The notes beneath the pieces were generated by a model that was not told where the DNA came from, did not search any database, and saw only the letters and a program-made list of their open reading frames with translations. A DNA stretch of 48,308 bases from Paenibacillus sp. MAEPY2. GTDB taxonomy: Bacteria; Bacillota; Bacilli; Paenibacillales; Paenibacillaceae. Both the position numbers and the translations under genes were made by a program. Positions within the stretch are counted from its first letter, which is position 1. Every line of letters starts with the position of its first letter. Below are positions 19,297-26,737 of this stretch, in pieces. Where the stretch lies: contig NZ_AWUK01000049.1 in assembly GCF_000499205.1 (NCBI RefSeq), forward strand, positions 1 to 48,308. Direction: 5' to 3'.

Positions 19297-19334
19297 CCCT
19301 TTCGCTTCCCACAAGAAGTCGGAAGGGTTTTTTT
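19297..19334 (+). terminator. Terminator of the transfer operon
   Basis: CCCTTTCG pairs with CGGAAGGG, with an inner CTTC/GAAG stem, followed by seven Ts. The rest of the 19335-19634 gap holds only an AT-rich likely promoter region for the SH3-like gene (for example TTGTAA near 19567 with TATGGT 17 nt on). Confidence 0.82.
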
Positions 19335-19634
19335 ACTGTTTCAGGATATTGCGATTGTCCCCCCAATAATAAAATGAACACTCACTACATAGAGGTATGC
19401 ATGACAGATCCCCAACCTTCTTCAACGTATTTCTCTCTAAGTAATCGATCGTTTTAGAGTCTGTTTAAAGCTTCAACTCTCATTAGGCAATCCGATTCTA
19501 AGTTATGATTCACATCTCAATTGAACTTCCCAACTCTTCATACAATTATATATAAATAATTACAAATTGTAACATTTATTTTGGTTGGATATGGTAACAT
19601 ATAATTGTATAAAAATTGGAGGAGGTTATTATTT

Positions 19635-20249
19635 GTGGTAAAATGGAGTAGCGTTTGTACAAAGTATCTCGTCTTATTCGTTTTCGCAATCGTATCATTT
19701 TATGTTCCAACTAGTACCATTGATGCCTTAGCTTCATACGACAAAAAGACTTACGTGTATGATGTGAAATCCTCTGGATTGAACATCCGAAGTGGTGCTG
19801 GTACTTCCTATCCAATTATTGGCCAGGTGAGTAAAGGAACAGATCTTGTGAGTTATTGTCCTTCTGGTGCTTGTGGTTCGACAACAGCAGATAGTTTTGA
19901 ATGGATGCGTAATTATTACCCTGATTCCAGTATTGGATATTACGCTAACGCGGCGTTAGGATGGGCTGCATATTACAATACAACAGGGCCAACAGTTTTC
20001 AACTATCATTACACTGCTGTAGCAAAAACGAGTAGATCGACTCAAATGTTCTCATCTGACTGCAGTAATCTGAGCGGGGTTACTAAAGGATTTACTTCGG
20101 ATTATTATTTACAATCCTTTGATGCTGAACTGATGGCATCTACCTGTAATCCGAATGCGTGGAGAGTACAAGATTTCCAAGGCGGTTCTAATTCATCAGG
20201 ATATTTTGATAATGGATTTGTAAATGGTTGGAACTTAAAAGCCGAATAA
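19635..20249 (+). CDS. Exported protein with bacterial SH3 domain
   Basis: A 204-residue exported protein. GTG 19635 is the likely start, with GGAGGAGG nine nt upstream; a TTG at 19605 would put that SD inside the gene. Signal peptide: SVCTKYLVLFVFAIVSFYVP with a cleavage site near ALA-SYD. An SH3b domain follows at ~40-95 (SGLNIRSGAGTSYPIIGQVS is the hallmark). The rest is aromatic, with Cys pairs (YCPSGACG; CSNLSG; TCNPN) that could form disulfides. SH3b domains bind cell-wall peptides, so a surface or wall role is likely. It overlaps the frame of the following secreted gene. Confidence 0.72.
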   Translation: MVKWSSVCTKYLVLFVFAIVSFYVPTSTIDALASYDKKTYVYDVKSSGLNIRSGAGTSYPIIGQVSKGTDLVSYCPSGACGSTTADSFEWMRNYYPDSSIGYYANAALGWAAYYNTTGPTVFNYHYTAVAKTSRSTQMFSSDCSNLSGVTKGFTSDYYLQSFDAELMASTCNPNAWRVQDFQGGSNSSGYFDNGFVNGWNLKAE

Positions 20250-20293
20250 TGCGTCATGGATATAAAAGGATAACCAAGAGGAGGACTCAACCT

Positions 20294-21034
20294 GTGAAGA
20301 AAAAGACAATGGTTTCTATACTTACATTACCACTGGTAGCTGTAACAGTAAGTGGCTATATGTACTTAAACAAACCAACTGTAGTCAGCGCTCAAAGTGA
20401 TGTTGTAAGCGCAGCAAACAAAGCGACTCAAAGCAAAGTGGAATATATTAAAGAAACGCTCGAGGACGGATCTTACATCGTTCGTATCCGTGATCGCGAA
20501 AACCTGATTGAAATCACTGAAGAATACCGAGATAATCAGCTTCATAACAAACTCATTATTGAAGACGGCGGGAAAAAAATCACTTCTTATGGGCGTGATT
20601 TCGAGACCGGTAAATTGGTTGGGAATACGTGGACCATGCCGGAGAACTTAGCTGCTGAGAATGAAAAATTACTTCAAATCTCCCTACTGGAGAATGCAAA
20701 AGAAGAATTACAAAGTCAAGATTGGACAGTACTTGAGAACGCTGGTACACAGTCCCTGTCTGCTGCAGGAAGTAACGAACAGATAGCTGTTTCAGAAGAC
20801 GACTATCACAAAGAAATTGTGACTATTGATGAAAGTACCGGTCTACCCTCGAAACGAGTAATTTACGTGAAAGACAAAAGCGGTAATGTAGTCGGTAGTT
20901 CTACCAAACAAGAGGAGTACAAATATTTGGATTCCATGCCCGTGAAGATCCAAAGCCTTGCTCCGGAAGAATCTGTCGAGATTAAAGAAATCCCTGCCCC
21001 TGTCATTGAAGATAAAGTACTTGAAGGGTCCTAA
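20294..21034 (+). CDS. Secreted or membrane-anchored protein of unknown function
   Basis: About 246 residues from GTG 20294, preceded by AAGAGGAGGAC; the ATG at 20249 lacks an SD. An N-terminal basic-hydrophobic signal/anchor (VKKKTMVSILTLPLVAVTVS) is followed by a hydrophilic extracellular part. Two segments look like related beta repeats: SYIVRIRDRENLIEITEEYR...LIIEDGGKKITSYGRDFETG and IVTIDESTGLPSKRVIYVKD. No enzyme motif was seen. It is translated close behind the SH3 protein and shares its terminator, suggesting a joint surface function. Confidence 0.6.
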   Translation: MKKKTMVSILTLPLVAVTVSGYMYLNKPTVVSAQSDVVSAANKATQSKVEYIKETLEDGSYIVRIRDRENLIEITEEYRDNQLHNKLIIEDGGKKITSYGRDFETGKLVGNTWTMPENLAAENEKLLQISLLENAKEELQSQDWTVLENAGTQSLSAAGSNEQIAVSEDDYHKEIVTIDESTGLPSKRVIYVKDKSGNVVGSSTKQEEYKYLDSMPVKIQSLAPEESVEIKEIPAPVIEDKVLEGS

Positions 21035-21062
21035 GACTCCTCCGAGAATATCTATGAAAGAT

Positions 21063-21097
21063 AACCAGCTCCGTATTCCTTAGAGCTGGTTCTTTCT
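21063..21097 (+). terminator. Rho-independent terminator
   Basis: AACCAGCTC pairs with GAGCTGGTT around an 11-nt loop, followed by a T-rich tail. It ends the two-gene secreted-protein transcript. Confidence 0.82.
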
Positions 21098-21239
21098 TAT
21101 GTCATTTTCCCTGGGACCATATTCAAAAGATATATAAAAACTCATTTGCTTAAACATTCTATGTGAGTGCATGAGTCATGTATATTGATCCCACTCCCTT
21201 AGCCCAATTATCCAATATAAAAATTTACCTCTTGCATAA

Positions 21240-21253
21240 GGAACGTATGTTCG
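21240..21253 (+). promoter_or_regulatory. LexA (SOS) box over the polymerase promoter
   Basis: GGAACGTATGTTCG matches the B. subtilis LexA box CGAACNNNNGTTCG at 13 of 14 positions. It sits between a TTGCAT-like -35 (21232) and TATAAT (21257), so LexA binding would block transcription of the Y-family polymerase operon. Confidence 0.75.
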
Positions 21254-21303
21254 GTTTATAATATATAGAAACATAAGTTCTTAAATGTACGGGAGTGATA
21301 TCA

Positions 21304-22545
21304 ATGGTGGCTAAACAGCGAACAATCATGCTTATTGACATGCAAAGCTTCTATGCTTCAGTTGAAAAGGCAAAGATGCCCCAATATAAAAACAAACCCT
21401 TAGCCGTAGCTGGTGATCCGGCAAGACGTTCTGGTATTATACTTGCTGCATGTCCACTGGCTAAAGCAAAAGGGGTATCTACAGCTGAACCACTATGGCA
21501 GGCATTTCAAAAATGCCCGGAATTGATTGTCGTGCGACCCCATATGCAGGAGTATATCGAGGTTTCAACTCAAATTATGTCCATTATTGAGGAGTTTACT
21601 GACCTGGTGGAACCCTACAGCATAGATGAATTATTTACGGACGTGACTGGATCACTGCATCTGTTTGGTAACGACCCCATAGACCTGGCCAAACAAATTC
21701 AAGCCAAAATCCTTAATGAGACCGGCGTATATGCCAGAGCAGGTATTTCTACCAACAAAGTGATGAGTAAGCTTTGTTGTGATATGATCGCCAAAAAAAT
21801 TGATGGTGGCGTATTCTATTTAAGCAAAGAAGAACTACATAAACATATTGGGCATAAACCTATACGTGAAATGTGGGGAATTGGATCGAGGATGGAAAAA
21901 CATCTTTGGAAAATGGGTATCCGGACAATAGAAGATCTTGCCACTACACCATTATCCAAGCTAAGAAGCAAGTGGGGGGTTAATGGGGAGGTCATTTGGC
22001 GGGTAGCCAACGGTTTAGACGAAAGTCCGGTATCTGTCTCAACACATAGCGTCCAAAAGGATATCGGGAATGGCATGACTCTTCCAAGAGATTATAAGGA
22101 AGCATGGGAGATTGACGTGGTCATTCAAGATATTTGTACAGAAGTATGCAGAAGAGCTCGCAAAAAAGGGCTGATGGGTAGCGTAGTTGCTGTGAGCTCC
22201 ACTGGAGCAGACTTCGATCGGCCAACGGGGTTTCACAGACAGATTAAGTTACCTGACCCCACAAACATAACCGTGGATGTGTGTGAGGTTGCTAAGAAGC
22301 TATTTCATCATCACTGGGACGGACAGCCCGTTCGTCGTGTCAGCGTATCACTCTCTGACTTATCTAATGCGGACACATACCAGTTATCTTTATTCGACGA
22401 TCAAGAGCAGAAAAGGGCGATTGATCGAGTTATGGATGACATCAAAGATAGATTTGGCGACATTGCCATACTACGAGCAAGTTCTATTACTGCAGCTGGG
22501 CAGGCAATCGATAGATCAAATAAAATTGGAGGCCACTACAAATGA
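21304..22545 (+). CDS. Y-family DNA polymerase (UvrX/DinB-like)
   Basis: A 413-residue translesion polymerase. ATG 21304 sits behind GGGAGTGAT. Catalytic motifs are IDMQSFYAS (D12) and YSIDELFTDVTGS (D108, E109). They are followed by the helix-hairpin-helix region (MWGIGSRMEKHLWKMGIRTI) and the little-finger domain. Near residue 365, QLSLF is a typical beta-clamp-binding peptide. It is related to UvrX/YqjW-type enzymes carried on phages and plasmids, and is SOS-regulated through the LexA box just upstream. Its stop overlaps the YolD-like start (ATGA), forming one operon. Confidence 0.92.
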   Translation: MVAKQRTIMLIDMQSFYASVEKAKMPQYKNKPLAVAGDPARRSGIILAACPLAKAKGVSTAEPLWQAFQKCPELIVVRPHMQEYIEVSTQIMSIIEEFTDLVEPYSIDELFTDVTGSLHLFGNDPIDLAKQIQAKILNETGVYARAGISTNKVMSKLCCDMIAKKIDGGVFYLSKEELHKHIGHKPIREMWGIGSRMEKHLWKMGIRTIEDLATTPLSKLRSKWGVNGEVIWRVANGLDESPVSVSTHSVQKDIGNGMTLPRDYKEAWEIDVVIQDICTEVCRRARKKGLMGSVVAVSSTGADFDRPTGFHRQIKLPDPTNITVDVCEVAKKLFHHHWDGQPVRRVSVSLSDLSNADTYQLSLFDDQEQKRAIDRVMDDIKDRFGDIAILRASSITAAGQAIDRSNKIGGHYK

Positions 22546-22907
22546 GCAAAAAACTGGTAGCTAACGGATTATGGGAATCTAATCGGATGATGTTGCCGCA
22601 GCATAAAGAGCGAATCAATGAACACCTTGCCGAAAAACAATATGTAGATAAACCTCTATTACACGAAGATGAACGAGAGATCATTGGACAGAACTTACGG
22701 ATGTCTCTTAATTATACGTTGGAGGCTACCCTCGAAGTGTTTAACAAAACTGGCAGTACATTTATACAAGGGATAGTTACGTCTGTAAGTAACACTGGAA
22801 AACGAATTAAGATTGAATTAGAACAGGGTTATGATTGGATAGATTTTGATAAGCTGCTTTCCGTTCGACTTAATGAAGGAGGGCCTGACTTTGAAACAGA
22901 CTTCTGA
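22542..22907 (+). CDS. YolD-like protein
   Basis: A 121-residue protein of the YolD-like family, commonly paired with UvrX-type polymerases in Bacillales. It has LWESNRMMLPQHKERINEH near the N terminus and a beta-rich C-terminal half ending FDKLLSVRL. The function is unknown, perhaps a UmuD-like accessory. The start overlaps the polymerase stop by four nt. Confidence 0.82.
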   Translation: MSKKLVANGLWESNRMMLPQHKERINEHLAEKQYVDKPLLHEDEREIIGQNLRMSLNYTLEATLEVFNKTGSTFIQGIVTSVSNTGKRIKIELEQGYDWIDFDKLLSVRLNEGGPDFETDF

Positions 22908-23256
22908 AGAATTAGCTTTAGTAAAGAGACACGTAGAAATCCCCTTCTTAATGGATACGATCGAGGAGGATAAAAAAAGAATATCCTCTTCAACGTTAAA
23001 AATGAAGGCAGCTTATGTGGATCATCTGTCCACGATTCAGAGAAGGATCACTGTCGAAATGGTTGATCTGAAGAAAACGCTCAAGCAAAATGATATTAAA
23101 ATAATCCAGCAGTACAGATCTACGGAAAGTTTAACTATAGATTATTCCACTCGCGGATATGAACATAAAATGACACTAATATGGAGCAAAGTGATGGTGG
23201 ATATCACATTGATTCTTACAGAGTACATGCATGTAGACATCACAGCTTCACGTTAG
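22891..23256 (+). CDS. Unrecognised third gene of the polymerase operon
   Basis: A 121-residue charged, probably helical protein. TTG 22891 follows AAGGAGGG and overlaps the YolD-like gene end. Segments such as EEDKKRISSSTLKMKAAYVD and QRRITVEMVDLKKTLKQND suggest a short coiled coil followed by a beta part. No family was recognised. Co-expression with the SOS operon is implied by overlap. Confidence 0.55.
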   Translation: MKQTSEELALVKRHVEIPFLMDTIEEDKKRISSSTLKMKAAYVDHLSTIQRRITVEMVDLKKTLKQNDIKIIQQYRSTESLTIDYSTRGYEHKMTLIWSKVMVDITLILTEYMHVDITASR

Positions 23257-23576
23257 AGTGGAGTCCATCCACACTTTAGATTTAAATTTCAACAACGTTC
23301 AACTGTTAGCTAGGCCCTATGACTGCTCCCCTCCGCGAAATGCTATAGCCTTCCTATTGTCCATCTTCCCTAATTAGGTTATAATCACCATATTACGAAT
23401 AACTATTAATTTTCTCGGCTGATATAATTCAGCTGTAGATGGAGCAGTTGTCAATCAGACAACGTATAAGATTGCCTTGAGGTAAATTAGTGTATGGCCT
23501 ATTTGGTCATGCCTATTTTAACTTTCAGGGCTTTTTTTGTGTCTAAAAACAAATGACATTAAAGGGGGCTATAGAG
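23257..23576 (+). promoter_or_regulatory. 320-bp gap with leader-like T-run element
   Basis: No gene was seen. It contains a short hairpin (GTTGTC...GACAAC near 23450), a direct repeat GCCTATTT at 23499 and 23513, and then CTTTTTTTGTGTC (23531-23543). The last 13-mer also occurs in the duplicated leader at 37349. It lies 34 nt before the DUF4258-like gene start. Confidence 0.35.
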
Positions 23577-23954
23577 ATGGACCACATGCAAAATTATTGG
23601 TTAGATGAAATGGAACGCATATTAAAAGGTGTTAATAAACAGGATGGGTACATCACTACAATTTCCCCCCACTATATCAATGATCGTCTGCACAATGCGA
23701 ATTATCCTGATCGTGTATTCGATGAACTTGATATCGTCTGGGCTATCGCTCATGGACAAATTGTCGAAGGGTTTGATAGTGGAGATAAGGGACGGAATCC
23801 TGAGCCTGAACGCACTATTGTTGGGCCAGCTATGTCTGGTGACTGGATTGTAGCAATTGTTCTCCTGAAGACAGATAAGCGATTTATCGTAAAGACTGTT
23901 TTTCCGGTGAATAACAATCCCAGATACACGAAGTACATACCTAATAATGGATAA
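23577..23954 (+). CDS. DUF4258-like small protein
   Basis: A 125-residue protein; ATG 23577 follows AAAGGGGG. The core ISPHYINDRLHNANYPDRVF, then DIVWAIAHGQIVEGF, RTIVGPAMSGDWIVAIVLL and FIVKTVFPV matches the layout of DUF4258 (His/Arg near the start, G.V in the middle, I.TV. at the end). That fold relates to RelE/BrnT-like small RNases. Whether it is a toxin is unproven; a 29-residue membrane micro-protein follows 14 nt on. Confidence 0.5.
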   Translation: MDHMQNYWLDEMERILKGVNKQDGYITTISPHYINDRLHNANYPDRVFDELDIVWAIAHGQIVEGFDSGDKGRNPEPERTIVGPAMSGDWIVAIVLLKTDKRFIVKTVFPVNNNPRYTKYIPNNG

Positions 23955-23968
23955 CGGGATGTGAGGAT

Positions 23969-24058
23969 ATGCCTACAAAAGATCGCCAGCAAGCACTCAT
24001 GCTGCTAGCTTATATCATCGGGATCATCCTGGTGATCGATCATTTGGTTTTTGGCTAA
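23969..24058 (+). CDS. 29-residue single-span membrane micro-protein
   Basis: ATG follows GTGAGGAT (weak SD). Begins MPTKDRQQALMLLAYIIGII; nearly all of residues 10-28 form one membrane helix. It is too small for homology judgement. It lies directly behind the DUF4258-like gene. Confidence 0.4.
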   Translation: MPTKDRQQALMLLAYIIGIILVIDHLVFG

Positions 24059-24073
24059 AACGGACGGAATCTT

Positions 24074-24102
24074 TTGGTGATTTTCTAAACTCATGATAAA
24101 AT
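24074..24102 (+). promoter_or_regulatory. Probable sigma-A promoter
   Basis: TTGGTG and TAAAAT are separated by 17 nt, about 20 nt upstream of the SD of the zinc-finger gene at 24125. Confidence 0.5.
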
Positions 24103-24124
24103 AAGGTCATAGGAGGGATGCTGA

Positions 24125-24400
24125 ATGAGCTCTCAATGTGACCGGTGTAAAAAGGAGATTATAGAAATGACGACTTCAAATCAACGGCGTTTTGACGGGG
24201 GTACTTTGATTGTTACGGATATCCCCGTACAGAAATGTGGATGCGAGGAAGAGATTCACCTCGCGGATGGCGCGTTAATGGCAGGCTATGCACGATTGCT
24301 GACTTCACACAAGATTGTTGGCAACGTCACCGTCTCATTAATGGATCTAGAAAAGAACTTCTCTATGGAGGACTTCTTTCCGAAAAGCGCCACTTTGTAA
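24125..24400 (+). CDS. Small zinc-finger protein (YgiT-like motif)
   Basis: A 91-residue protein with SD AGGAGGG. CDRCKK (CxxC) near the start and KCGCEEE (CxC) at ~residue 38 would form a one-zinc ribbon like that of YgiT/MqsA-type proteins. The C-terminal half is helical and polar. No DNA-binding domain follows, so a regulator role is only possible. It is followed by a strong terminator. Confidence 0.5.
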   Translation: MSSQCDRCKKEIIEMTTSNQRRFDGGTLIVTDIPVQKCGCEEEIHLADGALMAGYARLLTSHKIVGNVTVSLMDLEKNFSMEDFFPKSATL

Positions 24401-24421
24401 TTAGTCAATTTTTATAGGATG

Positions 24422-24458
24422 AAATAGGGATGCTGCTATATGCAGCATCCCTATTTTT
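24422..24458 (+). terminator. Strong terminator/attenuator hairpin
   Basis: A perfect 15-bp stem (AAATAGGGATGCTGC and complement, loop TATAT) is followed by Ts. It lies 22 nt after one gene and 28 nt before the next start, so it may end the first or attenuate the second. Confidence 0.85.
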
Positions 24459-24485
24459 GTTCCTAAAAACAGGGAGGAAATAGAT

Positions 24486-24746
24486 ATGATCAAAAAAGTT
24501 TCGATTCGCCTTTGCCAAAGCTTTATTTTTGGCGGGTTAGCCATTGTCGATGTTGCTGGCGAAGAAATCTGTATTGACTTTGATGTAGCCACAGGTGGTC
24601 CTGAATTGATTGTGCTTGTGGGTGGACGTGGAAAAGCAAATAAAGTTGAAGAGTCTGTTGCCGCTCATTTTGAAGAAGAGCTCCTAGAGCTCATTAACAA
24701 ACATAACGTGCTGCAACGAATCGGCGACTATCTCATTTCCGCATAA
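24486..24746 (+). CDS. Unrecognised small protein
   Basis: An 86-residue soluble protein with SD GGGAGGAAA. A beta-rich start (VSIRLCQSFIFGGLAIVDVA, CIDFDV) and a helical end (SVAAHFEEELLELINKHNVL). No family was recognised. Spacing of 28 nt to the next gene suggests one operon to about 26.2 kb. Confidence 0.5.
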   Translation: MIKKVSIRLCQSFIFGGLAIVDVAGEEICIDFDVATGGPELIVLVGGRGKANKVEESVAAHFEEELLELINKHNVLQRIGDYLISA

Positions 24747-24774
24747 AAAGTCAAACAGGGGAGGTTCTATAGAT

Positions 24775-25113
24775 ATGGATTCCAAGAAAAAGAAAGTATG
24801 TCTTCTCGTGAATCTGGGTGGGTTTGAAAGACGAATGAGCGAAAACCTGCAGATGGCAAAAGCACTTGGTTATACCGTTTATGCCTTAACTGGAGATGGA
24901 CTTGTTGATGTTGATGTTGTTCCGCTTGTACCAGTCAACGTGATGGAGCTATCAACCGCGGAATTGTTCATTTGGTCTTCATTGATCAACGAACAGTTAC
25001 AGGACAGTGGCTTTCATCGTGAAGATATGGTTTTATTCGCTGCCGGCCGAAGCTATCGCGGAATACTCCCCGTTGGCACTACCATCGGTCAAGGCTTTCG
25101 GATTGGAGCGTGA
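24775..25113 (+). CDS. Unrecognised 112-residue protein
   Basis: Starts at ATG behind GGGGAGG. It reads as an alpha/beta protein (KKVCLLVNLGGFERRMSENL, then LGYTVYALTGDGLVDVDVVP) with a hydrophobic core, but no nucleotide-binding or catalytic motif. Its stop overlaps the GTG that could start the next gene, so translation is coupled. Confidence 0.5.
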   Translation: MDSKKKKVCLLVNLGGFERRMSENLQMAKALGYTVYALTGDGLVDVDVVPLVPVNVMELSTAELFIWSSLINEQLQDSGFHREDMVLFAAGRSYRGILPVGTTIGQGFRIGA

Positions 25114-25118
25114 GCCAC

Positions 25119-25679
25119 ATGAATATTCGTTACATCGCCTTCAAATGGCATGTGGATGCCAGGATTGATGCAGTTAAACCTGTAATTGAGCAGCTCACCT
25201 TCCGCCCAAAAGGACAGAATAACTGGGTTAGGAAGATTAACGAACATACGTTGGAAATTGAACATCGTGTTCGAATGAGCGATCAGGAACGGTCCTATTT
25301 TTGGATACGGTTTTCCCATCCTTCTGGCAATACAGATAAGACCGCACTAACCCGCGCGCTGTCAGAATGTTTTTTCGCAATGAATGGTCATTTCAAAACA
25401 TATGTAAATTGGCTGCAAGTAGCCTTTGATAGGGATAAGATACGCTCCGTTTTAGGTTATACAGAAAAAACATCAAACATATGGACCAAAACTGTTGATA
25501 AGCAACTCGGTTTTACCGTGTATCCCATTCATAATTACTATCTATTTGAAGTCAAAAACCTGGATATTCGGCAAACGATAAAACATCAGCAATACGCCGT
25601 ATGGATCGATGAAATTACATATAACTTAACGGGGAAAGAGCAGCCAGACGATCAAATAGGATTCGAACTGGTTGGATAG
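25119..25679 (+). CDS. Unrecognised 186-residue protein
   Basis: ATG 25119 (or GTG 25110, overlapping the previous stop). It has an internal resemblance to protein-ligand folds with many aromatic residues (FKWHVDARIDAV, RSYFWIRFSHPSGNTDKT, IHNYYLFEV). There is no membrane part and no recognised family. It is in the middle of the same-strand run of small genes. Confidence 0.5.
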   Translation: MNIRYIAFKWHVDARIDAVKPVIEQLTFRPKGQNNWVRKINEHTLEIEHRVRMSDQERSYFWIRFSHPSGNTDKTALTRALSECFFAMNGHFKTYVNWLQVAFDRDKIRSVLGYTEKTSNIWTKTVDKQLGFTVYPIHNYYLFEVKNLDIRQTIKHQQYAVWIDEITYNLTGKEQPDDQIGFELVG

Positions 25680-25713
25680 TTATTTAAACAAAAGTTTCGA
25701 GGAGGATTCTGTA

Positions 25714-25965
25714 ATGACAACCGAACTATCTGATGCACAACATGGCAACATCCTAACTTATGTAGCGGCATTGCCTGGAGATATTGGCCAAAATATCTTG
25801 TTGTGCGTTGAAAAATGGGTGAACGGAGAGCAGGCTTACGGGTACCCCCACCCGGTGCAGGTATGTAGTAATGTTCAAGCCATGCACAGCCGCCAGCCGA
25901 TTCTAACAGATCAGCAGTGTCTGGATTTACAGATCTTAAAGATGCATTTAGGCCAAGCAGTCTAA
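25714..25965 (+). CDS. Unrecognised 83-residue protein
   Basis: ATG 25714 follows GAGGAGG; a longer reading from 25672 would place that SD inside. Soluble and helical with two Cys residues (LLCVEKW, QVCSNVQ). No family was recognised. Confidence 0.5.
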   Translation: MTTELSDAQHGNILTYVAALPGDIGQNILLCVEKWVNGEQAYGYPHPVQVCSNVQAMHSRQPILTDQQCLDLQILKMHLGQAV

Positions 25966-26012
25966 ACGCTCAATCTGGTGAACATATAAAAATCATTATT
26001 GGAGGGTTACAG

Positions 26013-26198
26013 ATGAAAAATGTAGCTGATTATAAAGGAAAATTAATCGTGGCCATCTTTAATTTAACAGGTGATGTTCTTGCAAAAGGTAGGGTCATTG
26101 ATACGGCTGGTTGTAACATGATTTTTGTTCTACAGGAATCCGGACATGAAGTATCTGTGACCGTTCATGAGAACACTACGATTAAAGTTATCGCTTAA
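26013..26198 (+). CDS. Unrecognised 61-residue beta-rich protein
   Basis: ATG 26013 follows GGAGGG. KLIVAIFNLTGDVLAKGRVI, MIFVLQESGHEVSVTV and TIKVIA look like a small beta barrel. No family was recognised. It ends 22 nt before the tandem repeat. Confidence 0.45.
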   Translation: MKNVADYKGKLIVAIFNLTGDVLAKGRVIDTAGCNMIFVLQESGHEVSVTVHENTTIKVIA

Positions 26199-26219
26199 AT
26201 TCACTATTGAAGCAACACA

Positions 26220-26424
26220 TGCAAGAAGCTGGAGGCAATAGATAATAACATACGTTGAGGAGGGAGTCCCTCTGCCGCAGTTTGGGGCAGAGCCCCTTCT
26301 TCGGTATGGGCGTATAACGATGAACATGAATAACATTCAGATGATGAAATTACAGTACCAGGCTGCACGCCGTAAAAAGTTGTTAACCTACACTGTGATC
26401 GGGAAGATTCTTTCTCGTAGTTAA
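26220..26424 (+). repeat. Tandem duplication, unit 1
   Basis: This ~205-nt unit, repeated at 26436, carries a conserved leader with two small stems (GAGGGAGTCCCTC and GGGGCAGAGCCCC) and a 34-codon ORF. The units differ at 7 of about 100 leader positions, including a one-T deletion in unit 2, and at 10 ORF positions. Only 11 nt separate the units. Confidence 0.9.
26320..26424 (+). CDS. Micro-gene copy 1 (34 residues, basic)
   Basis: ATG...TAA encodes a peptide starting MNMNNIQMMKLQYQAARRKK and ending in IGKILSRS. It is basic and probably amphipathic-helical. The copy at 26535 encodes exactly the same residues although nine codons (including the stop) differ, all synonymously, which argues strongly that it is translated and selected. 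The frame stays open 26 codons upstream to a TAG, with GGAGG in front of an ATA, so a longer 60-residue form is conceivable. Changes in that part are partly non-synonymous. Function unknown. Confidence 0.6.
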   Translation: MNMNNIQMMKLQYQAARRKKLLTYTVIGKILSRS

Positions 26425-26435
26425 GTTCTGAGTTC

Positions 26436-26639
26436 TGCAAGAAGCTGGAGGCAATAGATAACAACATACATTGAGGAGGGAGTCCCTCTTCCGCAGTTGG
26501 GGCAGTGCCCCTTCTCCGGTATGGGCGCATAACGATGAACATGAATAATATTCAGATGATGAAATTACAGTACCAGGCTGCACGCCGTAAGAAGCTGTTA
26601 ACCTACACTGTCATTGGGAAGATTCTATCCAGAAGTTAG
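26436..26639 (+). repeat. Tandem duplication, unit 2
   Basis: Second unit of the duplication starting at 26220. A one-T deletion in the leader (26498 region) breaks any extended frame but leaves the ATG-initiated ORF intact. Confidence 0.9.
26535..26639 (+). CDS. Micro-gene copy 2 (34 residues, identical peptide)
   Basis: Encodes the same 34 residues as the ORF at 26320 with only silent differences (for example AAA/AAG, TTG/CTG, ATC/ATT, CGT/AGA, TAA/TAG). There is no classical SD near the ATG. The TAA of an 11-codon leader reading lies two nt upstream in both copies, so re-initiation is possible. A terminator follows at 26675. Confidence 0.6.
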   Translation: MNMNNIQMMKLQYQAARRKKLLTYTVIGKILSRS

Positions 26640-26674
26640 AGGACTGGATTGACTATAGATAACTGAGACATTTA

Positions 26675-26715
26675 AGAAAGAACCCCTGAACTAATAAGGG
26701 GTTCTTTCTATTTTT
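26675..26715 (+). terminator. Rho-independent terminator
   Basis: AGAAAGAACCCC pairs with GGGGTTCTTTCT (26675-26709), then five Ts. It ends the micro-gene transcript just before the ATPase gene. Confidence 0.85.
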
Positions 26716-26737
26716 CTGACAATGAGGAGGTAATACG

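Noticed and set aside
26242..26319. 26-codon extension of micro-gene 1 from an ATA start
   Set aside because: GGAGG is well placed, but the stretch shows replacement changes and a frame-breaking deletion in unit 2, unlike the ATG-initiated part.
26204..26542. Minus-strand ORF of 112 residues across the tandem repeats
   Set aside because: It is open because it runs antisense to both micro-gene units; it has no SD, and the silent-change pattern supports the + strand frame.
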